Program-made: the position numbers and the translations under genes
Notes under the pieces: generated by a model
What the model was told of the DNA's origin: nothing
The model's database searches: none
What the model saw: only the letters and a program-made list of their open reading frames with translations
Shown: piece after piece, positions 8,044-18,500 of the stretch
Numbering within the stretch: position 1 is the first letter of the stretch
How the letters are laid out: every line of letters starts with the position of its first letter
Source: Candidatus Cloacimonadaceae bacterium
Lineage (GTDB): Bacteria > Cloacimonadota > Cloacimonadia > Cloacimonadales > Cloacimonadaceae
Assembly: GCA_030693415.1 (NCBI GenBank)
Contig: JAUYAR010000178.1
Span: 1 to 61,870, forward strand
Length of the DNA: 61,870 bases
Reading direction: 5' to 3'

Positions 8044-8817
8044 ATGAAACTCTCATTGTGGTCATGGAACGTAAACGGCTTGCGCGCCGTGCTGAACAAG
8101 GACTTCAACGCAGTGCTCAGACGCGAGCAGCCGGACATTATCGGTCTGCAGGAAACCAAGCTGCAGGAACACCAGATCCCTCAAGATATCTTTGAACTGC
8201 AAAAATACCACAAATACTGGTCGCATGCCGAGCGCAAAGGTTATTCCGGCACCGCGATACTTTCCCTGCCCAAGCCCATCAAGGTGGAATTTGGACTCGA
8301 CAACGAAGAATTTGACCGCGAAGGCAGAACTGTGATCTGCGAATACGAGAGTTTCATCCTCTTCAACATCTATTTCCCGAATGGACAGAGAGATGACGAG
8401 CGGCTGGACTATAAACTGCGCTTTTATGATCAGTGCCTGAGCGTGATGGAAACAAAGCGAGCCACCGGAAAAATGGTGCTCGTGACCGGAGACTACAACA
8501 CGGCGCACAAGGAAATCGACCTCGCCAATCCCAAAGAAAACGAGAAGTATTCAGGCTTTTTGCCCATTGAGCGCGCCTGGCTGGACAAAATCGCCTCCCG
8601 GGGTTGGGTGGATACCTTCCGCAGGTTCAATGACGAACCGGATCAGTATTCTTGGTGGAGCTACCGAGTCTCTGCCAGAGCGCGAAATATCGGCTGGCGC
8701 ATCGATTATTTCTTCGTCAACGCAGAACACCAGGACAGGGTCGTATCCGCCGGCATCAGACAGGACATCATGGGTTCGGATCACTGCCCCGTTACGATTG
8801 ACATCATTTTACCTTAA
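8044..8817 (+). CDS. xthA: Exodeoxyribonuclease III
   Basis: A 257-residue ExoIII/AP endonuclease: LWSWNVNGLRA at the start, the catalytic LQETKLQ (Glu of the metal site), NIYFPNGQ, TGDYNTAH, WRIDYFFV and the terminal GSDHCPV with the catalytic His. It nicks DNA at abasic sites and removes 3' blocking groups in base-excision repair. It diverges from the tRNA cluster and is convergent with the next gene, overlapping it by 14 bp at the 3' ends. Confidence 0.93.
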   Translation: MKLSLWSWNVNGLRAVLNKDFNAVLRREQPDIIGLQETKLQEHQIPQDIFELQKYHKYWSHAERKGYSGTAILSLPKPIKVEFGLDNEEFDREGRTVICEYESFILFNIYFPNGQRDDERLDYKLRFYDQCLSVMETKRATGKMVLVTGDYNTAHKEIDLANPKENEKYSGFLPIERAWLDKIASRGWVDTFRRFNDEPDQYSWWSYRVSARARNIGWRIDYFFVNAEHQDRVVSAGIRQDIMGSDHCPVTIDIILP

Positions 8818-9589
8818 ACACATAGCAGCGATCGAAATACTGATCTCCCCAGCCATAATTTAGCTCATAAGTTCCTTTGCCATACTTGAAATCCAGCACC
8901 ACAGAAAACTCCCCCCCGTTTTTCCAGTTCAGTTTGACCGGAACGTAGCCCAAAACGTAGCTGCGCTCGGTGAGCATCACCCGTGTTTTGGGATCAGGCA
9001 GTTTCAGAGAGGCTTTGAAATCCCCTCGCGATTCCGGCGAAAGATATTCATATTCAAGCACATAGCAATTTTTTTGGGTAAAGCTTATGGGCATGGCACT
9101 CTTGAGCTTCACGATCGCCACTCCGAAATTTTGCGTGGAATATAGCTTCGCCCCCATAAGCACCACTCCCACACCAAGGTGCGTATATTCCGGAGTGAGA
9201 ATGTTTTCACGGTGGCTGGGTGAATTCATCCAACCGGTAACGATATCCTCAGGGCTGTATTTACGGGTCGATATTTCGTGCATGGCAAGGTTTTCTCCCG
9301 TTGACGAGGAAAGCAGTTCCGGATAATACTTGTCCTTGCGTCCGCCTACTTCCAAGCCCTCTTTATCCTTGTGATCAAAGAAGTTATGTCTTGCCATATT
9401 GTTGCTGTGATGTTTTGCCAAAGCGGCGAGGCCGTCTTCATAGACGAGAGCTTTGAGACCATATTTTAGCCGCTGGACGTTGGTTAGTTCAAAGATGCGT
9501 TGCTCAAATTGCTTGACCGGTAAGGTCTTCGCGCCTAATATTGATATCAGTATCCATATCGCGATGCAGGAGAAGATGTATTTTGCCAT
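8804..9589 (-). CDS. Secreted CAP (SCP/PR-1) domain protein
   Basis: A 261-residue protein with an N-terminal hydrophobic signal segment (about residues 1-20), then a CAP domain. Visible CAP signatures are RLKYGLKALVYEDGLAALAKHHSNNMARHNFFDH (first His region), GENLAM, WMNSPSHRENIL (second His region) and THLGVGV. The C-terminal 110 residues form a separate beta-rich domain of unknown type. CAP proteins of bacteria are extracytoplasmic, with roles in cell-envelope binding. Convergent with xthA. Confidence 0.85.
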   Translation of the reverse strand: MAKYIFSCIAIWILISILGAKTLPVKQFEQRIFELTNVQRLKYGLKALVYEDGLAALAKHHSNNMARHNFFDHKDKEGLEVGGRKDKYYPELLSSSTGENLAMHEISTRKYSPEDIVTGWMNSPSHRENILTPEYTHLGVGVVLMGAKLYSTQNFGVAIVKLKSAMPISFTQKNCYVLEYEYLSPESRGDFKASLKLPDPKTRVMLTERSYVLGYVPVKLNWKNGGEFSVVLDFKYGKGTYELNYGWGDQYFDRCYVFKVK

Positions 9590-9610
9590 GTCAGTCCCTT
9601 ATCCGACGAG

Positions 9611-10069
9611 CTAAAAATCGAGCTCCAGCTTGACCGAAGTCCCATCGAAACGGAGGTTTAACTTGCTTTTCCGCGCCTCGAAATCATAGAGATGCGCGTC
9701 CACATAGGCATCGATCACCGAAAGGGCGGCGGTGATCCCGATCCACCAAATGTCATTGCTGAGCTTGTCTTGATATTCATTTCGCAGGGCACGGTATTGT
9801 TGTTGGTAGATGGCGTCCGTGGTCGAATCCACAAGCTTCTGATAGTCTGCCCGCTTGCCGTTGTGATAGATCGCGGAACCGATCAACCAGCTCTGAACTC
9901 CGATCACAAGCCCAGCTTTGACATACTTCTCATTATAGACCTGTCCCCCGCCGGGCAGCATCGCGGAATAAAGCATCGCACGGTATGGCTCTTTCGTCTT
10001 TTCAGCAAAAAGCCCGCTCCCAGCGCAGAGTAAGAGCAACATGATCAGGCACAATTTCGTTATTTTCAT
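9611..10069 (-). CDS. DUF5683-type membrane protein
   Basis: The start at 10069 (MKITKLCLIMLLLLCAGSG) has AGGAAA upstream; the frame extends seven codons further without a better site. The 152-residue product has a signal peptide, then AMLYSAMLPGGGQVYNEKYVKAGLVIG, the hallmark proline/glycine motif of DUF5683, and a second hydrophobic stretch ISNDIWWIGITAALSVIDAYVDAHL. This family is common in Bacteroidetes-like envelopes; its function is not established. Confidence 0.7.
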   Translation of the reverse strand: MKITKLCLIMLLLLCAGSGLFAEKTKEPYRAMLYSAMLPGGGQVYNEKYVKAGLVIGVQSWLIGSAIYHNGKRADYQKLVDSTTDAIYQQQYRALRNEYQDKLSNDIWWIGITAALSVIDAYVDAHLYDFEARKSKLNLRFDGTSVKLELDF

Positions 10070-10137
10070 CACAATTTCCTCGGTTCTCACTTTCAGGCTT
10101 GGGGATAATTGTCAACGTAATTTTTCCCTTCGCTCTC

Positions 10138-10207
10138 CATAGCATTACGGAGTCAATACGGACTTAGTCCGTAATGAGTCCGTATTGATTCCGTATTGCT
10201 ATGGGGG
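10138..10207. repeat. Nested palindromic repeat, copy 2 of 3
   Basis: Same core as copy 1, starting GCATTACGGAGTC at 10142 and ending with CCGTATTGC. Outer symmetry is CCATAGC/GCTATGG. It sits between two divergent genes (DUF5683 protein and efp), so it cannot be a terminator for both. Confidence 0.85.
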
Positions 10208-10308
10208 AAGATGTGAGTGGGTGAGCACGATTAAAAAAATGCCTTGCCAAAATATCGGGAGAAAAAATCATGGCTTTCTTAGTATAAATGTTTGAGGATC
10301 GAATCGAT

Positions 10309-10872
10309 ATGGCTTCAATGTCAGATGTTAGAAATGGAATGATAATCGAGTTCAAGGACGATTTGTATGAAGTGGTTGATTTCCTTCATGTCAAACCGGG
10401 AAAGGGCTCCGCGTTCATGCGCACCAAGCTGAAAAACGTCCGCACGGGCAAGGTGTTGGAAAATACCTTCCGTGAAAACGACAATTTCAACGAAGTCCGC
10501 GTGGAACGCAACAAGAAAGAATACCTGTATCGTGAAGGCACTTTCTTCATCTTTATGGACTTGGAAAACTACGAGCAGATGCACGTGGACGAAGCTGTGA
10601 TCGGCGAACGCGAAAAGCTGATGATGGACAACATGGAAGTGATGATCGTTCAGACGCCCAGCGGAGAAATCCTGGACGTGGAGCTGCCGATCAACGTGGT
10701 GCAAACCATCGCTGAATGCGAGCCGAACGTCAAAGGCAACACCGCTTCCGGCAGTGGAAAAATCGCCTACACGCATACGGGTCTGAGATTAACCGTGCCC
10801 TTCTTCGTCGAGGTCGGCGACAAGATCAAGATCGACACGAGAAACGGCGAATACATAGAACGAGCGAATTAA
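10309..10872 (+). CDS. efp: Translation elongation factor P
   Basis: A 187-residue EF-P. N-terminal KOW-like domain with MSDVRNGMIIEFKDDLYEVVDFLHVKPGKGSAF: the PGKG loop carries the lysine that reaches the ribosomal peptidyl-transferase centre. The C-terminal OB domain ends GLRLTVPFFVEVGDKIKIDTRNGEYIERA, the EF-P signature. The factor relieves ribosome stalling on polyproline. The start was chosen at MASMSDV, matching family length, with GAGGA 10 bases upstream; seven further codons are open upstream. No lysine-modification gene (epmA/epmB) is nearby. Confidence 0.93.
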   Translation: MASMSDVRNGMIIEFKDDLYEVVDFLHVKPGKGSAFMRTKLKNVRTGKVLENTFRENDNFNEVRVERNKKEYLYREGTFFIFMDLENYEQMHVDEAVIGEREKLMMDNMEVMIVQTPSGEILDVELPINVVQTIAECEPNVKGNTASGSGKIAYTHTGLRLTVPFFVEVGDKIKIDTRNGEYIERAN

Positions 10873-10912
10873 AGGATAGATTCCACCGCGGTGGGGTCTG
10901 AAAGAGGATAAA

Positions 10913-11122
10913 ATGGGAAAAGTAAAAAGCTTTGCCGCCAAACTTGCACACGAAGCCTCCAATGAAGGCAAGGTCATGTGCCCGGTTTGCAAAACCGAAG
11001 TGAAAAAGATCAAAGCGGTCATGAACAAAAAGAAAGGAACGGCCGGTTGGTCTCCCCGCTATGAATTTATCAAGGTTTGCAAGTGTAACGAAGCCGACTT
11101 TATGGCTGGCAAGACCATCTAA
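10913..11122 (+). CDS. Small conserved-looking zinc-ribbon-like protein
   Basis: A 69-residue basic protein with CPVC at residues 23-26 and KVCKCNEADF near the C-terminus. The paired Cys-x2-Cys and Cys-x-Cys arrangement suggests a zinc-binding ribbon, as in small ribosome- or RNA-associated proteins. It is 40 bp after efp with AGAGGA upstream of the ATG, and is followed by a strong terminator, so the two genes probably form one transcript. I do not recognise a named family. Confidence 0.6.
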   Translation: MGKVKSFAAKLAHEASNEGKVMCPVCKTEVKKIKAVMNKKKGTAGWSPRYEFIKVCKCNEADFMAGKTI

Positions 11123-11154
11123 GACAAGGTTATACGTTATTTGCGCAACATAGG

Positions 11155-11201
11155 CTCGTTCGCCGCGGTGGAGAATCCGCCTCTGCGAACGAGTTTTTTT
11201 T
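11155..11201 (+). terminator. Rho-independent terminator after the efp operon
   Basis: CTCGTTCGC and GCGAACGAG form a 9-bp stem with an inner GCGG/CCGC pairing, followed by eight T residues at 11194-11201. Confidence 0.9.
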
Positions 11202-11320
11202 ATTGACGCCAATCATAGCTTACAATAGATGGTGTCTGAGTTTTATATCAAGCTGCCCGAAGCGGAGCCCTTGTTTTTTCTTTCTTGCATAAGTCAAAAC
11301 CCTGAAGGGGGAAATCACCG

Positions 11321-14300
11321 ATGAATTCAGGTTACAAGAGATATACTATCCTGATGGCGCTTTGCGCTCTGGCATTTGGTCTTTTTGCGCTCGTGCCGCC
11401 GCATCCGAAGTATCATCAGATTCCGGCAAACTATACTGCCACGCGCATTGAACTGCCCGATTTTGCTATCGGGCAAAAAGGGATGCCGCGCCCAAGACAG
11501 ATACCCAACAACATTCTGGTTCTGAGGGTTCAATTCCCGGATGTCCACTTTCAAGCCGCGGGTGGCTATCCTGATTTTCTGATGCACGACGAAGCTTTTT
11601 TTGACCGTTGGATGCTGCATCTCAGCGATTTCTTCGCCGATGCCTCACATAATCAGTATGAACTGAACTACACGCTGCCGCCACAGGTCTTCACCCTGCC
11701 GCAAGCGATGGGATATTACGGTGGGGACACCAGCGAAGCCATCGACGCAAGAATCGCGGAACTGGCGAGAGACCTCGTCGATATGGCGGATCCGATCATC
11801 GACTTCAGTCAATATGGCGGACTGATCATCTTCCATGCCGGCAGCGGTCAGGAATCCGACATCAGCGGCATCCGCAGAGATCAGATCTGGTCAACCTTCC
11901 TCACGCGGAAAAACCTGCAAGCCGCTTTTGACCCTGAAAACAACAACTATCCAGGGCTGGCGACATCCGACGGAGCAATTCTTACGAATATCGTCATCAT
12001 TCCCGAAAGCGAATTTCAGGATTATTTCCCCACCCAGGGACAGCAGGACGCAGAAGCTTATCTATTCAGCATCTACGGCGTGCTGGCACATCAATTTGGA
12101 CATCTGATCGGCTTGCCCACCCTCTTTGACAACGATTCCTCAAACGGTCGTTCCCAGGGCATTGGAAACTGGGGTTTGATGGGCACGGGAGTCTGGAACG
12201 CCAGCGGCTATGTTCCCGCTCAGGTGAGTGGCTGGTGCAGGGATTTCCTCGGTTGGGAGGATACCATTACCATCGTTGAAGACCGCGAAAACATCACGAT
12301 CGACCATTTTCTCGATCACGAAAGCGGTAAAAACCGGCTCTATAAGATTCCGATCTCCGAGGACGAATATTTCCTGATCGAAAACCGCCGGCAAAATCCG
12401 GACGACAGCATTAATCCCTATAACGGCATGCCCAGCTACACTTTCAAACTGCTCGCGGCGGGCGTCCAGGATTACTATGATAACTATCCCCTGCTGCCAT
12501 ACTTTAACTTCATGGAAAACAGATACATCGGCAGTGAGTGGGATTTCTTTCTACCCGGACTCGGCGGACCACTTCCTTCGGGAATGAACCAACCGGTGGA
12601 CGGCTCCGGACTGCTGATCTGGCACATTGACGAAAACGTCATCCGCGAGACCTTTACCCTCAATTTCGATAAAAACCGCATCAACGGCAATGCTTTGCAC
12701 AAGGGAATCGATCTCGAAGAAGCTGATGGCATCCAGCATCTGGACACTTCAGCTTATGATATCTACAAGTGGGGCAGTCCTTACGACACATTCCGCCAGG
12801 GCAACAACGCCTATTTCGGCAATCAGACGCATAACGGTCTGCTCTCGCTACCCACTGCCGTAAGTTATTATGGCGGGATACCCTTGGAGATCTATGATAT
12901 CAGCTCCGCCGGCAATCAGATGAGCTTTTCCGTGAGTTTCGGCTGGAAGCTCGATGCCAATTTCAGCGGCGCCAATCCCATCAACGCTTGCATGGTGGAT
13001 TTTGACGGAGACGGCAGTGCGGAGATATTTTATCCCATGCCGGATGGCAGCTTGAATATCTGGAAAGACGAGACCATGATGAGCGGCTTTCCCCTTCAGC
13101 GTTTGCCAGTCGCGAAACACTACGTCTGGGACGCCACGCATTTCTATATCCCCATGCAAGAGCAGAATATGGTGCGCGTCTATCGGCTTGGAAATGACTC
13201 CGGACAATATGTCTTCACCCAAACGGGTTGGGGCTGGGCGAGCCATCCGGTCGATAGCGGATCGCAGCTTTTTATTCCCTTAAACAACGCCCTCAGCGGA
13301 AACGGCGCCCTTTACAGATATAACAAAAGCACCGGTACTTCTTCGGTGATCGCCAATTTCAACCAACCGATCGCCACGAATATGATCCTCTTCCGTGAGC
13401 AGCTCTATCTTTTGACAAAACCGGTTTCCGGACCGGGCACTTTGTGGCGGTATGACACTGCGGAACAATCTTTGATCCTGCCCGGTGCAATCCTCGATGT
13501 GCCTGCCGATTCCACGATTGTGGGCATCTATATGGCACCGATAGTTCCCCCAAGCACGAATGGCGAGCTCATCCTGCAGACACCAAACTCCATCTATCTG
13601 TATGACATGAATTTGAATCTGCTGCCGGGCTTTCCCTTTGTGCACGATATGAATGTTTCGGCTCCCCTTTCCTTGTCCGATATAGACAAAAACGGCAGCC
13701 TGGACATCCTCCTCGGAGGGGAAAACGGTATCATTGTGTTGGACTATTCCGGCTCGCTGTTCAGTCCGGCACAGCTCAATCGTCCCAGTTCGGTTGATAC
13801 AGCCATAAATGGCGGTTTGGTCGCTTTTGACCTCGATGGAGATGGCAAAATGGAAATGGCGGGGTCTTTTATCAATAACCGCCTGATGGTGTGGGAAGAT
13901 AACTTCAAGCCCAAGAACGGTTTCCCAGTTTCTTTTTCGGATCGCAGCCGCAATCTGCCGATGATTGGAAAAGCTTCGGACAATGTCATCTATCTTTGGA
14001 GCGCTTCGGACAACGGCAAGATATTCCGCCAACCCTTACCACAAGCACGGATGGAGGATATCGACCCAGGCTGGATCGTCGAATATGGCAATCTTTCCCG
14101 CCGCGCCTCGAGAGATCATGGCAGCCTGCCAAATCAGTATCAGACGGACAAGACCTTCGTTCCCGGCGAGCTCTATGTCTTCCCAAATCCACTTAAACCG
14201 CTTTATGGTGACAAACTGAGCCTCAACCTCATGACGAACCGGGATGCCGAGGTCGAGATAGAGATATATGACGTGAGCGGGGCTTTGGTCTATCGGCAGA

Positions 14301-14437
14301 AAGCCTTTGCCAGAGCATATTTGCGCAACCGGGAGATCATCGACATTCCGGAGGCGAAACTTGGAAACGGCGTCTATATCGTCGTCGTTTCCGCAAATAA
14401 ACAATCCATCCGCACCAAGTTCGCGGTGCAGAAATGA
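11321..14437 (+). CDS. Secreted M6-metalloprotease-like protein with FG-GAP repeats and sorting tail (HQFGH)
   Basis: A 1038-residue exported protein with a signal sequence (about residues 8-25). The region to about residue 420 matches M6 (immune inhibitor A-like) peptidases, including GLPTLFD and GNWGLMGTGVW, but the metal site reads HQFGH (residues 257-261): the general-base Glu of HExxH is Gln (codon CAA). Three FG-GAP-like Ca-binding motifs follow (DFDGDGSAEIF, DIDKNGSLDIL, DLDGDGKMEMA). The last 90 residues, starting VFPNPLKPLYG with IYDVSGALVY and a closing KFAVQK, resemble a T9SS/FlgD-like C-terminal domain. Probably a surface protein with little or no peptidase activity. First gene of a three-gene cluster. 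Confidence 0.75.
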   Translation: MNSGYKRYTILMALCALAFGLFALVPPHPKYHQIPANYTATRIELPDFAIGQKGMPRPRQIPNNILVLRVQFPDVHFQAAGGYPDFLMHDEAFFDRWMLHLSDFFADASHNQYELNYTLPPQVFTLPQAMGYYGGDTSEAIDARIAELARDLVDMADPIIDFSQYGGLIIFHAGSGQESDISGIRRDQIWSTFLTRKNLQAAFDPENNNYPGLATSDGAILTNIVIIPESEFQDYFPTQGQQDAEAYLFSIYGVLAHQFGHLIGLPTLFDNDSSNGRSQGIGNWGLMGTGVWNASGYVPAQVSGWCRDFLGWEDTITIVEDRENITIDHFLDHESGKNRLYKIPISEDEYFLIENRRQNPDDSINPYNGMPSYTFKLLAAGVQDYYDNYPLLPYFNFMENRYIGSEWDFFLPGLGGPLPSGMNQPVDGSGLLIWHIDENVIRETFTLNFDKNRINGNALHKGIDLEEADGIQHLDTSAYDIYKWGSPYDTFRQGNNAYFGNQTHNGLLSLPTAVSYYGGIPLEIYDISSAGNQMSFSVSFGWKLDANFSGANPINACMVDFDGDGSAEIFYPMPDGSLNIWKDETMMSGFPLQRLPVAKHYVWDATHFYIPMQEQNMVRVYRLGNDSGQYVFTQTGWGWASHPVDSGSQLFIPLNNALSGNGALYRYNKSTGTSSVIANFNQPIATNMILFREQLYLLTKPVSGPGTLWRYDTAEQSLILPGAILDVPADSTIVGIYMAPIVPPSTNGELILQTPNSIYLYDMNLNLLPGFPFVHDMNVSAPLSLSDIDKNGSLDILLGGENGIIVLDYSGSLFSPAQLNRPSSVDTAINGGLVAFDLDGDGKMEMAGSFINNRLMVWEDNFKPKNGFPVSFSDRSRNLPMIGKASDNVIYLWSASDNGKIFRQPLPQARMEDIDPGWIVEYGNLSRRASRDHGSLPNQYQTDKTFVPGELYVFPNPLKPLYGDKLSLNLMTNRDAEVEIEIYDVSGALVYRQKAFARAYLRNREIIDIPEAKLGNGVYIVVVSANKQSIRTKFAVQK

Positions 14438-14451
14438 TATGGAGAGCGTGC

Positions 14452-15360
14452 ATGATGAAACACTTTAGATTGATCCTGATCCTGAGCCTGCTTTTTGGCT
14501 CGGCACTATGTGCCCAGACGCATGAAAACACAGGCTTGTATGGCTACAAATTCCTCAACATCAGCACCAATCCGCTAAGCTTGGCATTGGGCGGACGCGG
14601 CATTCATGCCGGAGGAAATCTTGCCGCATTCATCAACCAACCAGCCAGCGCAGCAATCGAAAGCCACCGCAGCGCTGGAATCTCCCATACCGCTTGGTTG
14701 GACGACATCAAATATAATAACGTCTTCTATTCCCAATCAGACCGGCTCACGCATTTTGGACTCGCACTGCGCAATCTGGATTACGGCGAGATCGAAAACC
14801 GGGACGTAACCGGCAACCTGATCGGCTACTATTCACCTTTGGATATCAGCTTGATGGCGAGCTATGCCTATCGCATGGGTCCCGCGACCTATTTTGGCTT
14901 GAACGGCGGAGTCATGTATCAAAAGCTGAATACCGCCTCCAGCTATGGCGTCCATGCCGATCTGGGTATGACCCTTCTGCCTCCGGTGCGGGATAGCAGA
15001 TTATCCTTTTCGTTTCGGAACCTGGGCACGTCTTCCAAAATGGAAGACGTGGAGACGCGGATGCCGATCACCTTTGAGACAGACCTCAGCAAAGCTTACA
15101 CATTTGAGAGCGGCAAGCTCATCCTTGAAGCCAGCGCAGTCAAGCCCATCGACGCAGACTGGAAAGGGATCTTCAGCTCGGAACTGGAAATCTATGAGAT
15201 GATCGCGCTGCGCGGAGCCTACAAATTGAATCACTCGGCGGAAAACTTCAGCACCGGCATCGGAATCAAGCTGCTCGGGTTGCAGATCGATTATGCCTGG
15301 GCGCCTTTCACGAAGGGACTGAACGACGTCCACGCCTTCGGAGTATCCTACAATTTCTAA
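14452..15360 (+). CDS. PorV/PorQ-family outer-membrane beta-barrel protein
   Basis: A 302-residue protein, start at ATG 14452 with GGAGAG upstream. A signal peptide (MMKHFRLILILSLLFGSALC) is followed by TGLYGYKFLNISTNPLSLALGGRGI and NLAAFINQPASAA, the N-terminal pattern of PorV/PorQ-type barrels (loss of NP-x-A motif is conservative). The remainder alternates aromatic and polar residues and ends in HAFGVSYNF, a C-terminal barrel strand. In type IX secretion PorV shuttles cargo with C-terminal domains. It lies between two such cargo-like proteins, consistent with that role here, though this is an inference. Confidence 0.75.
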   Translation: MMKHFRLILILSLLFGSALCAQTHENTGLYGYKFLNISTNPLSLALGGRGIHAGGNLAAFINQPASAAIESHRSAGISHTAWLDDIKYNNVFYSQSDRLTHFGLALRNLDYGEIENRDVTGNLIGYYSPLDISLMASYAYRMGPATYFGLNGGVMYQKLNTASSYGVHADLGMTLLPPVRDSRLSFSFRNLGTSSKMEDVETRMPITFETDLSKAYTFESGKLILEASAVKPIDADWKGIFSSELEIYEMIALRGAYKLNHSAENFSTGIGIKLLGLQIDYAWAPFTKGLNDVHAFGVSYNF

Positions 15361-15366
15361 GCTGAT

Positions 15367-15557
15367 GGGTGGAAGGGTGGAAAGGTGGAGCTGCGCCGTT
15401 CGAAAGCTTCGCCGCAATGACGGATGTCCCCGGCTGTCGCAAATTAAAGGCTCAGTGTTAGCGGATTTGTCCGCAAGGGAAGTCCGACCCGTGCGCGTAT
15501 CACATTCCATTGGCGCAGCTCCACCCTTCCACCCTTCCACCCTTCCACCTTTCCACC
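15367..15557. repeat. Inverted repeat built of iterated GGTGGAAGG units
   Basis: The left arm at 15367-15397 reads GGGTGGAAGGGTGGAAAGGT then GGAGCTGCGCC. The right arm (15512-15557) is its inverse, GGCGCAGCTCCACCC followed by iterated CTTCCACCC units. About 115 bp separates them. The right arm would be read as protein if the subtilase start were extended upstream. Confidence 0.8.
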
Positions 15558-15578
15558 AAAAATAAGGATTTATCACGC

Positions 15579-18500
15579 ATGAAGAAAATACTCTCGTTAA
15601 TACTGCCGGCGTTGATGGCTTTGAGCTGTCTGGCGGCTTTGAATATGGAAATCACGCCTGGAGTGCTCTTGTTCAAAACAACGCAGCCGATATCCGTGCG
15701 ATCGGATCGCACCGGATTGACAGCTTTCGACAGCTATCTTGACCAACTTGGCGCGTCTAACATCATTCCCATCAGCGGGATGCACACCAATCGCTATTAT
15801 CAGGTCAACATAGCTGTTGATCCGGATTGGACAGCACTTAAAAATGGTCAGTACAGCTTTACCGGCATCGAATACGCGCAGCCAAACTTTCTCAGGAAGA
15901 TGCACCTGACTCCGAACGATCCGCTCTATCCTCTGCAATTTCACCATATTACATCCAATCCCCAAGCCTGGAACTACAGCACCGGCAGCTCGCTCATCGT
16001 GGTGGGTATCGTGGATTCAGGATTGCTATTTGAGCATCCGGATCTAAATGCAAACATCTGGATCAACCAAGGCGAGATACCAAATAACGGCATCGACGAT
16101 GACGGTAATGGATATATCGACGATTGGTGGGGCTGGGATTTTTCGGATGCACCGGAAATGTCGGACGTCGGCATCGGCGATTTTACCGGTCAGGACAACG
16201 ACCCCACGGATGAAAACTATCACGGCACCCACGTTGCCGGAATAGTCGGTGCGGTTGGAAACAACGGCATCGGCATCAGCGGAGTGGCATGGAACGTGAA
16301 ATTGATGGCGATCCGTGCCGGTTTCAGAACCACTCAGGGACAGGGTTATCTGCAGGATGATGACGCCGCAGCGGCAATCATTTATGCTGCGGACAACGGC
16401 TGCCACGTCCTCAACCTCAGTTGGGGGGATCCAAACTATTCCGCCATCATTGCCGACGCCTGTCAATATGCCTATGACAAAGGCGTCACAATTGTCGCCT
16501 CCGCTGGTAACGATCCGGGACCGATCCTCAGTTATCCTGCAAGACTTTCCACCGTGATTTCCGTCGGAGCGGTGAATAAAACCCGCAACCTGGCAGGTTT
16601 TTCCAGCTATGGAGTCGATCTCGAACTCGTCGCTCCCGGAGAGCAGATTCTCAGCACCTACAAACTGGAAGCGGGTGAGCAGTATTTCGAGCAAAGCGGA
16701 ACTTCGATGTCCTCGCCTTTTGTGGTGGGTGCCGTCGCGCTGCTATTGTCTTTGCATCCGGGTCTCTCACCCGATCAAGTGCGCAGCCGTTTGCTAAACT
16801 CCACGGACGACCTCGGCGCCCCGGGCTTTGATCAATTCTACGGTCATGGTCTTTTGAACTCGCGCAAACTCCTTGAAAACACCAATCCTCCTTTGGTGAC
16901 CATCACCGATCCTCAGGAATTTGACGGAGTTTCGGACAGCTTTGACATCGTGGGAACCGTCCAAACACAGAATTTCTTCCGCTACTCGGTGATGTATTCC
17001 ACCAAGAATGCTCCTTCGTCGCTGGATTGGATGGACGTGACCAATCACACAAACCTCCCCGTCTATCACACCGCACCCGTCACCAACGGAACCTTGGCGC
17101 ATTTCTATCTGCCGGAACTGATGCCGGAAGGGAAATACCTGATTCGCATCCAGTATGAAAACATGAACGGCGGAAAATACAACTATTATCGAACCGTGCA
17201 ATACGATTACAGCGCGCCCTGGCTGGTTCAGAACTCGCTGCAGAACTTCAAACGCTATGACAAACAAAATCTTCGCTACTACATATCCGCCAAGTTCAAC
17301 GAACCGGTGCGCACCGAACTGAAGATCATCGCTGCCGACGGCTCCATTTTTGACGTCTATGGCATTGCGCAGGACAGCTTGCACGTGTGGGCAGTGCCAC
17401 CGCAAGTATCACCGGGCAGCATCGACATCAGCGTCAAAGCCACTAACAAAAGCAACCTCAGCATCGTGACTCCGCTCTATCCCGCATTCATGAACATCGT
17501 CTATGAATCGGTGCCCAACTATGGATTCCAACATGAAGTGGTCGGCTCCCCCCGCGTGCCTTTGGCAAAAACATTTGACTACAACGGGGATGGCAGCCCC
17601 GAATACGTCGCCATGGATCTGCCGATTAGCGGATATGGAAACGTCTTTGCCTTCCAACCTGAGGCTGGAGGACACGTCGTCAAGCACAATTTTAACGATT
17701 CATTTTGGCTGCTGGGTGCCGGAAACACAAACAACCTGGGACAGGAACTGCTTACCCTGAGAGCTGACCGGGCGATTTTGCTGGAAACGATTGCCACCCA
17801 AACCTATCCCGGCACCGCCATCTGGGAAGAAGGTGCCATCACCGGAGGCATTTTGGCAGATTATTCCGGAGACGGCGTGGACGACATCCTGTTAGTCAAA
17901 AACCTGCCCGCAGAACGCGTTATCCAGCTTTACAAACGCTCCGCCGCGGGAGTTATCAGTGCCAAAAACACCCTGCGCAACACCACGTCCACCAATCTGC
18001 GCAACACCTTCGTTCCCTCCATCATCGTCAAAAACTTTGATACCGACAACCAACGTGACATCCTCACCGCCGACACCGACGGAGATATCATGATGTTTGA
18101 AGTGACAAACGACAATCTTCATGAAATGAGCTGGACGACACGCCTGCCTGTCGGAAACACCTATCAACTCACCAGCGGTGATTATGACGGCAACGGTCGC
18201 CAGGATTTTTTCGTGGGCGGATACTATCGCGATATCCTCAATCCCAACCTCAATTTCTGGTATTTTGAAGGCTTCAAATTTGCTTCAAACAACAACTACA
18301 CGAGCATGGGCTCCATTATGTTCAACGAAGTCCTCTCCCAAAACTCCGTCCAGTCCTTTGATTTGGACAACGACGGCAAGGATGAGATCATTCTGGCAAT
18401 ATCCCCCAACCTCTATGTCCTGAAATACATCAATGGACAATTTAAACCGGTCTTCAGCGAAAACAGCTTTCGCAGCTATACCACCCTCGCCTATAAAGAT

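Noticed and set aside
10138-10207. Palindromic repeat as a bidirectional terminator
   Set aside because: The flanking genes are divergent here, so no transcript ends at this site.
15510-15578. 23-codon upstream extension of the subtilase
   Set aside because: It is formed by the iterated repeat arm; the signal peptide starts at 15579.
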